A stretch of 53,904 nucleotides of DNA. It comes from an uncultured Rhizobiaceae group bacterium. GTDB taxonomy: Bacteria; Pseudomonadota; Alphaproteobacteria; Rhizobiales; Rhizobiaceae. The translations under genes were made by a program, and so were the position numbers. The notes beneath the pieces were generated by a model. The model searched no databases and was not told the DNA's origin. It saw only the letters and a list, made by a program, of their open reading frames with translations. The stretch covers positions 1 through 53,904 of the forward strand of contig CALFBM010000096.1 of NCBI GenBank assembly GCA_937951645.1, written 5' to 3'. Position 1 is the stretch's first letter. Every line of letters begins with the position of its first letter. Of the stretch, positions 1 through 8,847 are shown one piece after another.

Positions 1-1
1 A

Positions 2-421
2 CTTATGGAAGATACTAATCGTACGATCATATTTCATTTTGCACGCTTTGATGTTGCAGTACTTGAGCATGGCTTGGGAATTGCCACCAACAATGTCTAT
101 TGTACCAAAATTGCTTCCAAAATGACGCGCACTTATACTGACCGCCATGGCTTGAAAGATTTGGTACGTGAATTTATTGGCGTTGATATCTCCAAACAAC
201 AACAAAGCTCTGACTGGGCAGCTGAAACCTTAAGTCAGGCACAATTGGAATATGCAGCCTCTGATGTGCTTCACTTGCATGAGTTAATGGCACATCTTGA
301 AAAACGTCTTGAACGCGAAGGACGCAGCGAACTTGCAAGGGAATGTTTCAAGTTTCTTCCCACGCGCTGCCGACTGGATTTGGCTGGCTGGCCAGAAACT
401 GACATATTTGCTCATAGTTAA
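2..421 (+). CDS. rnd: Ribonuclease D, C-terminal part (5' end outside window)
   Basis: 3'-5' exoribonuclease of the DEDDy family acting in tRNA 3'-end processing and RNA turnover. The reading frame is open to the window edge, so the N-terminal third with the first exonuclease motif is missing; the ATG at 5 is internal. Visible are the Exo II region (FHFARFD), the RHGLKDLVRE stretch and the Exo III motif with Tyr and Asp (YAASDVLHLHEL). The ending LDLAGWPETDIFAHS is typical of short rhizobial RNase D proteins that lack an HRDC domain. It lies 70 bp upstream of lptC in the same direction. Confidence 0.9.
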   Translation, partial: LMEDTNRTIIFHFARFDVAVLEHGLGIATNNVYCTKIASKMTRTYTDRHGLKDLVREFIGVDISKQQQSSDWAAETLSQAQLEYAASDVLHLHELMAHLEKRLEREGRSELARECFKFLPTRCRLDLAGWPETDIFAHS

Positions 422-491
422 GCTATATCAAAGCCCTATTATGACCATGAAGCTGTTGTAACAAACTGCAAGATTAAGTGAGGCATATGTC

Positions 492-1226
492 TTGAGTAAC
501 CGGTTTCAAAATCAGGCGCAGGGACAATACATTCCTGTAGATGGTTCTACACAAGCACCTGTGTCCAATCTTGACTTCATTTCAACCGATAATCGTGAGA
601 ATGAATATAAAGAGGCTTTGAAACACTCAAGCAAGGTTCGGTTTTGGAAGATTGCTTTTCCAGTGATGGGCATCATCATGATCCTGGGCATCATGGGCGC
701 TTTGGTCGTTAGTTCCTTTAAAGCACCCAATGTGGCAATTGATAATATCAACCTTTCAGACGGCAAACTGGTTATGGAAAATCCTGAACTCAACGGATTT
801 GATAAAAACAACCGCCCTTACAACCTGACCGCAACCAAGGCTATACAGAACGCTGAAAATCCAAATCAGGTAGAATTGCATGACATTCTTGCCGACCTCC
901 CTATGGATGATACCATCAATGCTACAATCAAGGCTGGCAATGGTGTTTATGATGCCGATGCAAAAACGCTCGTTTTAACCCAGAACGTTAATCTGGTTAC
1001 TTCCAGCGGCATGGTTCTTAACTTGCAGGATGCCAATGTCGATATTGGCAATTCAATCATGCATACAAATAACCCCATCAACGCAACAAGTTCACAAGCA
1101 GATATCTCATCCAATACATTAATGGTGGAAGATGGTGGTAATAAAATAATCTTTGAAGGTCGCGTACGCATGACGCTACGCCCTGATGAATTAAAAAAGG
1201 CAAATTCAGATAATGACCAGAATTAA
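492..1226 (+). CDS. lptC: LPS export system protein LptC
   Basis: Inner-membrane-anchored periplasmic protein that passes LPS from the LptB2FG transporter to LptA. A cytoplasmic N-terminus of about 50 residues precedes one membrane segment (FWKIAFPVMGIIMILGIMGA), followed by a beta-rich LptC domain. The start is TTG at 492, placed 8 nt after GAGG (480-483). A decoy ATG at 487 in another frame gives only ATG-TCT-TGA. The 3' end overlaps lptA by 14 nt, so the two are probably translationally coupled. The family call is firm; the start rests on the Shine-Dalgarno spacing. Confidence 0.88.
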   Translation: MSNRFQNQAQGQYIPVDGSTQAPVSNLDFISTDNRENEYKEALKHSSKVRFWKIAFPVMGIIMILGIMGALVVSSFKAPNVAIDNINLSDGKLVMENPELNGFDKNNRPYNLTATKAIQNAENPNQVELHDILADLPMDDTINATIKAGNGVYDADAKTLVLTQNVNLVTSSGMVLNLQDANVDIGNSIMHTNNPINATSSQADISSNTLMVEDGGNKIIFEGRVRMTLRPDELKKANSDNDQN

Positions 1227-1779
1227 ATCTTTTAAATATCTAGCTCTTACACTCTTTATTATGTTTTTTGCTGCCTTGGGAAGCCCAGTGCCGAGCTTTG
1301 CCCAATCTGCTGGTGGAGCCTTTAAGGGTATTGGCAATAATAATGATCCCATTCAAATTGAAGCTGACAAACTAGAGATCATCGATAATGAAAACACTGC
1401 TCTGCTAACCGGAAATGTTAGTGTCGTTCAAGGAACAACCTTAATGCAGGCAACTCGCATAAAGGTTTATTACGAACGCGCAAATGAAAAGGGCAAGACC
1501 AAAAGTGGCATTCGTCAAATTGAAGCCAGTGGCAAGGTTGCTGTACGCTCTGGTGAGAATGAAGTTTCTGCAGATCAAGCAACCATCAACATGATCTCTG
1601 AAACTGTTTTGATGACGGGCAATGTTATTGTTAGTCAGACAGGCAATGTACTTTCAGCATGTAAGGTAACCGTTGATCTTAAAACGAATGTTTCCAATGT
1701 TACGCCGTGCAATTCATCATCTGGTAATTCAAGTAATGGGCGTGTTAAAATTTTGCTAACACCAAAATCAGGAAATTAA
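1213..1779 (+). CDS. lptA: LPS transport periplasmic protein LptA (OstA family)
   Basis: Periplasmic bridge protein that polymerises between LptC and the outer-membrane LptDE complex to carry LPS. It has a Sec signal peptide (about residues 1-31, ending SFAQ) followed by the OstA-like beta-jellyroll region with IQIEADKLEI and repeated short beta segments (GNVSVVQG, GKVAVRSG, GNVIVSQTG). It starts inside the end of lptC. An 89-bp gap separates it from lptB. Length (188 aa) is usual for alphaproteobacterial LptA. Confidence 0.92.
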   Translation: MTRIKSFKYLALTLFIMFFAALGSPVPSFAQSAGGAFKGIGNNNDPIQIEADKLEIIDNENTALLTGNVSVVQGTTLMQATRIKVYYERANEKGKTKSGIRQIEASGKVAVRSGENEVSADQATINMISETVLMTGNVIVSQTGNVLSACKVTVDLKTNVSNVTPCNSSSGNSSNGRVKILLTPKSGN

Positions 1780-1868
1780 CGTCTTTGCATGCCAGTTTTT
1801 CTTCGTTAAAGAAAATTAACCGTAATTCATGTATTTGTAGCTAACAAAACGTTTATTGGATTTTTACT

Positions 1869-2759
1869 TTGGGTTTTCTCAAAAATATCTCTGGCTTGGT
1901 AAAAAAGCCCAAGGCTCGTAAAGTGAATTGGGCTGATACACCTCTGGAAAGCACAAACGCAGTTGGTACGGAAATCCGAGTAGCAGCAGCACCAATACAG
2001 CAGAGCCGGCAACCAACACATCAACCACAATCACGCGATGGTGTTTTGCTCGTTTCCGGCATTCAAAAAAGTTATAAAGGGCGCAAGGTTGTTGAGAATG
2101 TAAATCTTGGCGTGAGGCGCGGTGAGGCGGTCGGATTGCTTGGACCTAATGGCGCTGGCAAAACTACAAGTTTTTATATGATTACAGGTCTTGTACAGGC
2201 AGATGCTGGTAAAATTGAATTGAATGGGCATGATATTACGAAGACACCCATGTACCGCAGGGCCCGCCTTGGAATTGGGTACTTGCCCCAGGAAGCCAGT
2301 ATTTTCAGAGGCTTAAGTGTCGAAAATAATATTCGTGCAGTCCTTGAAGTTGTAGAACCCAATAAAAAAGAACGAGAACGCCAGCTTGACGCGTTGCTTG
2401 AAGAATTTTCAATTACGCACCTGCGAAAATCACCTTCAATTGCGCTTTCAGGTGGTGAGCGAAGACGCTGTGAAATTGCCCGCGCATTAGCAACCCGCCC
2501 TTCTTTTATGCTACTTGATGAACCTTTTGCCGGCATCGACCCAATTGCTGTTGGCGACATTCAAGATCTGGTGCGCCATCTGACACGTCGTGGTATTGGT
2601 GTTCTTATTACAGACCATAATGTGCGGGAGACTTTGGGGCTGATTGATAGAGCCTACATCATTCACGCAGGCAATGTACTAACCCATGGAAGTCCGAATG
2701 AGATTGTCCAAAATCCGGACGTGCGCCGACTTTACCTTGGTGAGCAATTTACTCTTTAG
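1869..2759 (+). CDS. lptB: LPS export ABC transporter ATP-binding protein LptB
   Basis: Cytoplasmic ATPase driving LPS extraction by LptFG. A poorly conserved, Pro/Gln-rich N-terminal extension of about 57 residues precedes the ABC domain; such extensions occur in other rhizobial LptB proteins. Motifs seen: Walker A GPNGAGKT (about 92-99), a Q-loop region YLPQEASIF, signature LSGGERRR (about 193-200), Walker B FMLLDEP (about 213-219), and the switch His in ITDHNVRE. The only upstream start in frame is TTG at 1869, with just a weak GGA before it, so the start is less certain than the function. The lptC-lptA-lptB-rpoN-hpf order is the classic rpoN locus of alphaproteobacteria. Confidence 0.93.
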   Translation: MGFLKNISGLVKKPKARKVNWADTPLESTNAVGTEIRVAAAPIQQSRQPTHQPQSRDGVLLVSGIQKSYKGRKVVENVNLGVRRGEAVGLLGPNGAGKTTSFYMITGLVQADAGKIELNGHDITKTPMYRRARLGIGYLPQEASIFRGLSVENNIRAVLEVVEPNKKERERQLDALLEEFSITHLRKSPSIALSGGERRRCEIARALATRPSFMLLDEPFAGIDPIAVGDIQDLVRHLTRRGIGVLITDHNVRETLGLIDRAYIIHAGNVLTHGSPNEIVQNPDVRRLYLGEQFTL

Positions 2760-2838
2760 GAAGGAGTTTCTGTTATCCTGCATGCAATAAGCGAGCCAAA
2801 AACAAAAAAGAGCTCGTAAAAATTACAGGTAGGGAATA

Positions 2839-4341
2839 ATGGCTCTTTCAGTTCATTTACAACAAAAGCAATCGCAATCGCTTGTGATGACGCCTCAATT
2901 GGCGCAATCAATAAAGCTATTACAATATAGCCATCTTGAACTCTCGGAATTCATTCAGGGCGAAGTTGAAAAAAACCCTCTACTTGAACTTGGTTCTGAT
3001 ACCAGTATTTCTGCAGACGAAGTAGCAGACGCCAGTAGCGAGAACAAAGAAAATACAATCTCCAATGAAATGAAGCTTGATGCTGGTGAAAAGGCAAATG
3101 ATCTGGATGCTTCCTTTGAAAATGTCTATGATGAAGGTATTGCAGGTGCTGAAAAAGCAAATTCACAACCTTCATCTGCATCAATTTCCATATCTTCACA
3201 AGGTTCATCTTCCAACAGTAAAGACGATACTGACTTTCTGGCAAGTGTGGGAGAAACCGTTAGTTTAACCCAGTATTTAAACAGTCAGATTTGCCTGGCT
3301 TTTGGTGACAAAAAAGACCGCGAAATTGCAACTTATATCGCCCATGGTCTTACAGACGATGGGTATTATCAGGAAGATTTGCATGATCTTGCAATGCAGA
3401 CGGGTGTCAGTTTAAACCGTGTTGAAGATGTTTTGAAGGAATTTCAAACCCTCGAACCGGTGGGAATTGGTGCGCGTGATTTAAAAGAATGTCTTGGTAT
3501 TCAGTTAATCGAAAAGAACCGCTTTGATCCTGCAATGGTAATGCTTTTGGATAATTTGCCACTTTTGGCAAAACGTGAGTTTGAAAAACTTATGAAACTT
3601 TGCAGTGTTACCCGTGAAGATTTCAATGACATGATCCGCGAAATAAAGGAGCTTGATCCTAGGCCTGCTGCAAAATACGAACCCGTTTTGGCTCAAAATA
3701 TCGTGGCGGATGTGATTATTCGTCAGAAAACTGATGGCAGCTGGCTAATTGATCTTAATCCTGAAACTCTTCCAAAAGTTCTGATTAATTACGCTTATCA
3801 TAGCGAACTAACTTCAGCTGTTAAAACGCCTGATGGCAAAGAATTCATTGCCGAATCTATGGCTAACGCAAGCTGGCTAACAAAAAGCCTCGATCAACGC
3901 GCGCAAACCATTCTTAAAGTTGCTACTGAAATTGTTAAACAACAGGATATGTTCTTTGCGGAAGGTGTCGAGCATTTAAGGCCACTAAATCTCAAAACGG
4001 TAGCTAACGCGATTAAAATGCATGAATCAACCATTAGTCGTGTAACTTCAAACAAGTTCCTGATGTGTGATCAGGGTATCTTTGAGCTTAAATATTTTTT
4101 CTCATCCTCCATTACCTCCAGTGAGAGCGATGAAGGACATGCTTCCCAAAGTGTGAAGCATAAAATAAAGCAATTAGTGGATTTGGAAAACCCTGGAAAA
4201 GTGCTTTCAGATGATCAAATCGTAATGCAGCTTCAGGAAACAGGTATTGAAATAGCGCGGCGTACTGTTGCCAAATATCGTGAAGCAATGCGCATCCCTT
4301 CATCCGTACAACGTCGTCGTGAAAAGAAACAACAAGCCTGA
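2839..4341 (+). CDS. rpoN: RNA polymerase sigma-54 factor RpoN
   Basis: Alternative sigma factor recognising -24/-12 promoters and needing AAA+ enhancer-binding activators; it usually governs nitrogen-related, motility or carbon-uptake genes. Region I is Gln-rich (LQQKQSQSLVMTPQLAQSIKLLQ). An acidic, Ser-rich linker spans roughly residues 50-135, then come the core-binding and HTH regions. The RpoN box ARRTVAKYR is near residues 473-481. Length 500 aa is normal. It lies 79 bp after lptB with ATG at 2839 preceded by AGGTAGGG. I found no convincing -24/-12 promoter nearby. Confidence 0.96.
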   Translation: MALSVHLQQKQSQSLVMTPQLAQSIKLLQYSHLELSEFIQGEVEKNPLLELGSDTSISADEVADASSENKENTISNEMKLDAGEKANDLDASFENVYDEGIAGAEKANSQPSSASISISSQGSSSNSKDDTDFLASVGETVSLTQYLNSQICLAFGDKKDREIATYIAHGLTDDGYYQEDLHDLAMQTGVSLNRVEDVLKEFQTLEPVGIGARDLKECLGIQLIEKNRFDPAMVMLLDNLPLLAKREFEKLMKLCSVTREDFNDMIREIKELDPRPAAKYEPVLAQNIVADVIIRQKTDGSWLIDLNPETLPKVLINYAYHSELTSAVKTPDGKEFIAESMANASWLTKSLDQRAQTILKVATEIVKQQDMFFAEGVEHLRPLNLKTVANAIKMHESTISRVTSNKFLMCDQGIFELKYFFSSSITSSESDEGHASQSVKHKIKQLVDLENPGKVLSDDQIVMQLQETGIEIARRTVAKYREAMRIPSSVQRRREKKQQA

Positions 4342-4386
4342 TTTTAATAGGTTTGTAATATATATTTACGTTTGGGAATTGCCACG

Positions 4387-4422
4387 CTAGCCCTCATCGC
4401 GCTACGCTTGATTCTGGGCTAG
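4387..4422 (+). promoter_or_regulatory. Inverted repeat in the hpf leader
   Basis: Seven-base perfect arms CTAGCCC (4387-4393) and GGGCTAG (4416-4422) enclose 22 nt just upstream of the hpf Shine-Dalgarno AGGAG (4431-4435). No T-run follows, so it is not a simple terminator. It could be an RNA hairpin or an operator acting on hpf. The repeat is directly seen; its role is unknown. Confidence 0.4.
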
Positions 4423-4442
4423 AACAAAAGAGGAGACGCATA

Positions 4443-5003
4443 ATGAGCTTACAAATTTCAGGCAAACACATGAACGTTGGAGATACACTGACTGCTCGTA
4501 TCCAGGACCGCCTTGATGAAGCCGTTTCCAAATACTTTCCGGGAGCTTATCGCGGCCATGTAACGCTTGAGAAACAAGGTAACCGTTTTGCCTGTGAATG
4601 TATCATTCATCTTGATAGTAGTGCTGATTTACAAGGTACTGCCAATGAAATTGATCCAACAGTAGCTTTTGAGACCGCTGCTGACAAAATTGAAAAACGC
4701 CTGAGACGTTACAAGCGCCGCCTAAAAGATCATCACGGCAATGCTGCAAAGGCAGCACGAGCAGAAGCTGCATATGCAATTGTTGAAGCACCTGCTGCAG
4801 AAGAAGAGATGCCAGAGGAATATAACCCGGTTATTATTGCTGAATCACTCACCAGCGTTCAAACACAAAGTGTTGCCGAGGCTGTTATGAAACTTGATCT
4901 GATTGATACACCGGTTGTGGTCTTCACCAATGCCGGCAGCGGTAAAACAAATGTTGTTTACCGCCGGGAAGATGGCAATATTGGTTGGGTAGACCCTGCC
5001 TAA
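4443..5003 (+). CDS. hpf: Ribosome hibernation promoting factor, long form
   Basis: Binds the 30S subunit and promotes inactive 100S ribosome dimers in stationary phase or stress. The N-terminal S30AE domain covers about residues 1-105 (MSLQISGKHMNVGDTLTARI). An Ala/Glu-rich linker leads to the C-terminal dimerisation domain (FTNAGSGKTNVVYRREDGNIGWVDP), which defines the long form. The position right after rpoN is the conserved one for this gene. It has a strong AGGAG 7 nt before ATG. The stop codon overlaps that of the convergent DUF1150 gene by 4 nt. Confidence 0.94.
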   Translation: MSLQISGKHMNVGDTLTARIQDRLDEAVSKYFPGAYRGHVTLEKQGNRFACECIIHLDSSADLQGTANEIDPTVAFETAADKIEKRLRRYKRRLKDHHGNAAKAARAEAAYAIVEAPAAEEEMPEEYNPVIIAESLTSVQTQSVAEAVMKLDLIDTPVVVFTNAGSGKTNVVYRREDGNIGWVDPA

Positions 5004-5257
5004 TTAGGCATAACTGCCTTCAAGTTATTATAAAAGGCGGAAGACGCTATATCAACGCGCTCACTAGCGAGCATTAAAGGCTCGCCATCTGCACCGAATA
5101 AAGCCCAATAAGTTTGGCCTTTTTCAAGGTCTGGTGTGTCAGGAAAGGCGGTTTTGATCTTTTCAACCGTCATTTCACGCATGTATGCTATGGCATTGGT
5201 TCCCATTTGAGCAAGGTTCTGCGTTGTTTGATTACCTAGTTCAAAATCATGAAACAT
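5000..5257 (-). CDS. DUF1150 family protein, downstream partner of Hsp20
   Basis: Small (85 aa) soluble protein of unknown function, restricted mainly to alphaproteobacteria. Recognised by TQNLAQMGTNAIAYMREM and the YWALFGADGEPLML core. It follows hsp20 with a 12-nt gap and has a strong AAAGGAG Shine-Dalgarno 7 nt before ATG, so it is probably cotranscribed with and made in parallel to the small heat-shock protein. Its 3' end overlaps the hpf stop by 4 nt (shared CTAA/TTAG). No catalytic motif is visible; a role beside the chaperone is inferred only from context. Confidence 0.8.
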   Translation of the reverse strand: MFHDFELGNQTTQNLAQMGTNAIAYMREMTVEKIKTAFPDTPDLEKGQTYWALFGADGEPLMLASERVDIASSAFYNNLKAVMPN

Positions 5258-5269
5258 GACAGTACTCCT

Positions 5270-5713
5270 TTAACTACTCTTTTTCGTGCCTGATTTAATC
5301 GAAATCTTGCGTATGATCCGCTCTGGCTGAATACGGATTAGATCTATTTCCAAGAGACCGTTTTGGAGGTTTGCGCCGCTAACCTCTATGCCTTCAGCCA
5401 ACACAAAAGCACGTTGAAACTGACGTGCTGCTATTCCACGATGCAGAAAACTACGTTCTTGGTCATCGACCTGTTTTCCAGAAATCGTTAACTGATTTTC
5501 TTCTATGCTTATATCAAGTTCTTCCTCTTTAAAGCCTGCTACAGCTAATGTAATTCGCAGAAGATCGCCTTTTTCGCCCGGTTGGGTTTGCAAGCGTTCA
5601 ATATTGTATGGCGGATAACCATCATTTGCGCTTTTTGTAGCGCGTGCCAAAACCCGCTCTAGTTCATCAAAACCCAATAACAAGGGGCTTGAAAATCCTG
5701 CAATACGTGACAT
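5270..5713 (-). CDS. Hsp20 family small heat-shock protein (IbpA-like)
   Basis: ATP-independent holdase that keeps unfolding proteins soluble for refolding by DnaK/DnaJ and ClpB. The alpha-crystallin domain spans about residues 38-130, from PPYNIERLQ through LAVAGFKEEELDISIEENQLTISGKQ to the ENGLLEIDL-type strand (QNGLLEIDLIRIQPE). The class with FLHRGIAARQFQRAFVLAEGI is typical of rhizobial IbpA-like proteins. A sigma-32-like promoter sits 27 bp upstream (5740-5771). It heads a two-gene unit with DUF1150. Confidence 0.92.
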   Translation of the reverse strand: MSRIAGFSSPLLLGFDELERVLARATKSANDGYPPYNIERLQTQPGEKGDLLRITLAVAGFKEEELDISIEENQLTISGKQVDDQERSFLHRGIAARQFQRAFVLAEGIEVSGANLQNGLLEIDLIRIQPERIIRKISIKSGTKKSS

Positions 5714-5739
5714 GAGCTTTTCCCATTTTTGTTATAAGA

Positions 5740-5771
5740 CATATATGGGTATTACTGTCTGGAGGTTCAAT
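5740..5771 (-). promoter_or_regulatory. Putative heat-shock (sigma-32) promoter of hsp20
   Basis: On the minus strand ATTG, 18 nt, then CCCATATATG. The published alphaproteobacterial heat-shock consensus is CTTG-N17/18-CYTATNTNNG; this site matches 3 of 4 and 9 of 10 with the right spacing. A start near 5732 would give a short leader of about 20 nt. Confidence 0.55.
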
Positions 5772-5793
5772 ATTGAGCAATATTTCAGTTAAT

Positions 5794-5828
5794 GAAACAT
5801 ATTATTTCCATTTTAGAAATAATGTTTC
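5794..5828. promoter_or_regulatory. Imperfect palindrome between hsp20 and glcB
   Basis: Arms GAAACATATTATTTC (5794-5808) and GAAATAATGTTTC (5816-5828) are reverse complements apart from two extra bases in the left arm. A second short inverted repeat AATATT-GAGC-AATATT lies at 5769-5784. The long palindrome is 75 bp before the glcB ATG and suits a dimeric regulator controlling glcB; the regulator is not known. Confidence 0.45.
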
Positions 5829-5902
5829 TCACTTACTCCAAATTGACAATACTGCTGATTTTGGTAGCCAAGGATAACTAAACTTAACTTCAGGAGACAA
5901 TC

Positions 5903-8071
5903 ATGTCTGAACGTATAAATATTGGCGGTTTGAATGTCGATAGCGGGCTTTATGCCTTTGTAAATGAACAAGCCTTACCGGGAACCGGCATCGCTCAAGA
6001 CAGGTTTTGGGCTGATCTTGAAACACTTGTTACAGATCTTGCTCCAACTAATAAAGAATTGCTTCAAAAACGCGATGATTTACAGGCAAAAATTGATGCG
6101 TATTACACAGCAAACAGTACCAATTATAATCTAGAAGATTACAAAAAATTTCTGAGCGATATTGGTTATCTGGTTCCTGAAGGTGGAAAATTTGCTGTTG
6201 ATACATCCAATGTTGATCCTGAGATTGCCATGGTGGCGGGTCCGCAGTTGGTTGTTCCGATCATGAATGCTCGTTATGCGTTAAATGCAGCAAATGCACG
6301 CTGGGGCTCTTTATACGATGCGCTTTATGGAACAGATGCTATCTCTGAAGAAGGAGGTGCCGAAAAAGGCAAGGCCTATAATCCAAAACGTGGCGAAAAA
6401 GTAATCGCATGGGCACGTGACTTCCTGAATAAATCTGTCCCACTGGATGGCTCTTGGGCAGAGGCAACCAACCTAGCCATTGTTGATGGTGAGCTTCATA
6501 TCACGCTTGAAGATGGCAAGACTATCGGCCTTTCCAATCCTGCACAATTTGTTGGCTATCAAGGAGAAGCTTCGAACCCTACATCTGTACTTGTTAAACG
6601 TAATGGCTTGCATGCAGACATTATTATCAATCCGGACCATCCCATTGGCTCAACCGATAAAGCAGGTATTGCAGATATCGTTCTTGAGTCAGCCCTTACA
6701 ACCATTTGTGACTGCGAAGATTCTGTTGCCGCAGTAGACGGTGAAGACAAGACTTTGGCTTATGAAAACTGGCTCGGTCTCATGAAAGGTGATCTTTCAG
6801 AAAGTTTTGAAAAAGGCGGGACTACCATTACTCGTAAACTGAATCCGGACCGTAAGTATACTGCCGGAAACGGCAAAGGTGTAACACTTACCGGTCGATC
6901 TCTTCTCCTAGTTCGTAATGTAGGTCACTTGATGACAAATCCTGCAATCACTTTTGACGGTGGCAGGGAAATTCCTGAAGGCATTATGGATTGCATGATG
7001 ACTGCCATGATTGCACTTCATGATCTTGGTGAAAATGGCCGTCATGGTAATTCACGCGAAGGCTCAATGTATATTGTGAAACCAAAAATGCACGGCCCGG
7101 AAGAAGTTGCTTTTGCGGTTGAACTGTTCAGCCGTGTTGAGCAGGCACTTGGCATGAAACCCAATACCTTGAAAATGGGTATTATGGATGAAGAGCGTCG
7201 CACAACTGCAAATCTGAAAGAATGTATCCGCGCTGCAAAAGAACGCGTTGTTTTCATTAATACAGGTTTCCTTGATCGCACAGGTGACGAAATTCATACA
7301 TCCATGCTTGCAGGGCCGATGCTTCGCAAAGCTGACATGAAGGGTGCTGCCTGGATTTCCGCCTATGAAGACTGGAATGTTGACATTGGTCTTGAGTGTG
7401 GTCTTTCAGGGCATGCGCAAATTGGCAAAGGCATGTGGGCAATGCCTGATCTTATGGCTGATATGCTGGAGCAGAAAATTGGCCATCCAAAAGCTGGCGC
7501 AAACTGTGCCTGGGTTCCCTCGCCTACTGCTGCAACACTTCACTCAACACATTACCATCAGGTAAATGTTGCTGAAGAGCAATCAAAAATCTCAACACGC
7601 GGTCGTGCAAATATTGACGATATCCTGACCATTCCCGTTGCCATTCGCCCTAACTGGTCGCCAGAAGATATCCAAAACGAGCTTGATAATAATGCTCAGG
7701 GAATTCTTGGGTATATGGTTCGCTGGGTTGAACAAGGCGTTGGATGTTCAAAAGTGCCGGACATCAATAATGTTGGCTTAATGGAAGACCGTGCAACATT
7801 GCGCATCTCCACCCAGCATATAGCAAACTGGCTAAAACATGATGTGACTAACAAGGAACAAGTCATGGAAACACTTAAACGCATGGCTGGCGTTGTTGAT
7901 GGTCAAAATGCAGGAGATGCTGCCTACCGCAACATGTCGCCTGACTTTGATAATTCTGTTGCGTTCCAGGCAGCTTGTGAATTGGTATTTGAAGGTGATA
8001 TTCAACCTTCAGGCTACACAGAGCCAGTTCTTCATCGCAAACGTTTGGAATTTAAAGCAGCAAATACATAA
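5903..8071 (+). CDS. glcB: Malate synthase G
   Basis: Condenses glyoxylate and acetyl-CoA to malate in the glyoxylate shunt and glycolate use. It is 722 aa against about 723 aa in E. coli GlcB and collinear throughout. Visible: the N-terminal [23 protein letters not shown], the barrel core with [15 protein letters not shown], the active-site region [19 protein letters not shown], the [18 protein letters not shown] segment, and the C-terminal [18 protein letters not shown] plug. AGGAG lies 7 nt before ATG. No glcDEF or isocitrate lyase gene is adjacent. A perfect terminator follows at 8097-8126. Confidence 0.97.
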   Translation: MSERINIGGLNVDSGLYAFVNEQALPGTGIAQDRFWADLETLVTDLAPTNKELLQKRDDLQAKIDAYYTANSTNYNLEDYKKFLSDIGYLVPEGGKFAVDTSNVDPEIAMVAGPQLVVPIMNARYALNAANARWGSLYDALYGTDAISEEGGAEKGKAYNPKRGEKVIAWARDFLNKSVPLDGSWAEATNLAIVDGELHITLEDGKTIGLSNPAQFVGYQGEASNPTSVLVKRNGLHADIIINPDHPIGSTDKAGIADIVLESALTTICDCEDSVAAVDGEDKTLAYENWLGLMKGDLSESFEKGGTTITRKLNPDRKYTAGNGKGVTLTGRSLLLVRNVGHLMTNPAITFDGGREIPEGIMDCMMTAMIALHDLGENGRHGNSREGSMYIVKPKMHGPEEVAFAVELFSRVEQALGMKPNTLKMGIMDEERRTTANLKECIRAAKERVVFINTGFLDRTGDEIHTSMLAGPMLRKADMKGAAWISAYEDWNVDIGLECGLSGHAQIGKGMWAMPDLMADMLEQKIGHPKAGANCAWVPSPTAATLHSTHYHQVNVAEEQSKISTRGRANIDDILTIPVAIRPNWSPEDIQNELDNNAQGILGYMVRWVEQGVGCSKVPDINNVGLMEDRATLRISTQHIANWLKHDVTNKEQVMETLKRMAGVVDGQNAGDAAYRNMSPDFDNSVAFQAACELVFEGDIQPSGYTEPVLHRKRLEFKAANT

Positions 8072-8096
8072 AGCGTTTGTTCAATATAAAAAATAC

Positions 8097-8126
8097 AAAA
8101 ACCCCGCTCAAAAGGCGGGGTTTTTT
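8097..8126. terminator. Bidirectional rho-independent terminator
   Basis: AAAAA-CCCCGC, loop TCAAAAG, then GCGGGG-TTTTTT. The GC stem has six pairs and is flanked by A and T runs, so it can end glcB on the plus strand and the L,D-transpeptidase transcript on the minus strand. Confidence 0.9.
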
Positions 8127-8147
8127 AATAATTCAATTACAAACAAT

Positions 8148-8774
8148 TTAAGTTTGTTTGACCACGACTTTTGCACCTGGCTTAACACGGGCATGAAGAT
8201 CAATAATATCCTGGTTCAACAATCTGATACACCCAGAAGATACAGCCTTGCCAATTGACCACCACTCAGGTGTGCCATGTAGACGATATAGTGTATCGCG
8301 ACCACCTTTAGTCAGATAAAGCGCACGAGGCCCAAGTGGATTTGTTAAACCCGGAGGCATGCCTTTGCGCCATTTCGCCAGATCTGGTCTACGTTTAATC
8401 ATTGGGCCAGGAGGGGTCCATGTTGGCCATTCTTTTTTCCAGCCAATTCTAGCATTGCCAGACCAGGCAAAGCCTTGCTTGCCAACACCAACACCGTAGC
8501 GAACGGCCTTGCCACCTGGCTGAACCAAATAAAGATGACGCGCTGGTACATCTACAACAATCGTGCCAACGCGCTCTTTTGTTTTGTAATCAACAATCTG
8601 GCGTAAAAATTCCTTGTCTATTTTTTTAACCGGAATGGCTGGAAGCTTGTACCCGCCATCTGCTCGCGCCGCATAATCTGCTCGGAATTCTCGTGTTGGG
8701 TCTCTTGAAATGGATGAGCAGCTTGCCAAAGCCACCGTTGATAGTAATGATAATGTGAATGCACGTCTGTTCAT
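8148..8774 (-). CDS. L,D-transpeptidase lipoprotein (YkuD domain)
   Basis: Periplasmic enzyme of the ErfK/YbiS/YkuD family that makes 3-3 peptidoglycan cross-links or attaches proteins to peptidoglycan. The ORF is open to 9047, but the real start is the ATG at 8774: GAGG lies 7 nt upstream and the protein then begins MNRRAFTLSLLSTVALASC, with a lipobox (LASC) at about residue 19. The YkuD domain has VGTIVVDVPARHLYLV, the conserved HGTPEWWSIG, and the catalytic Cys in SSGCIRL (about C182). The usual SHGCIR is SSGCIR here, which is common in such rhizobial proteins. Resulting length is 208 aa. Confidence 0.92.
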   Translation of the reverse strand: MNRRAFTLSLLSTVALASCSSISRDPTREFRADYAARADGGYKLPAIPVKKIDKEFLRQIVDYKTKERVGTIVVDVPARHLYLVQPGGKAVRYGVGVGKQGFAWSGNARIGWKKEWPTWTPPGPMIKRRPDLAKWRKGMPPGLTNPLGPRALYLTKGGRDTLYRLHGTPEWWSIGKAVSSGCIRLLNQDIIDLHARVKPGAKVVVKQT

Positions 8775-8847
8775 TTGTTTGCCTCGATCGGTCATTCTAC
8801 CTTGAAATTTGGGACGACAGGATAATTCTAGTAAACTTAGTTCTACA

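Noticed and set aside
512-811. Antisense ORFs in the track such as 512-811, 2174-2560, 19756-20184 and 21181-21594
   Set aside because: They are shadows of lptC, lptB and dnaK in other frames, with low-complexity composition and no ribosome site.
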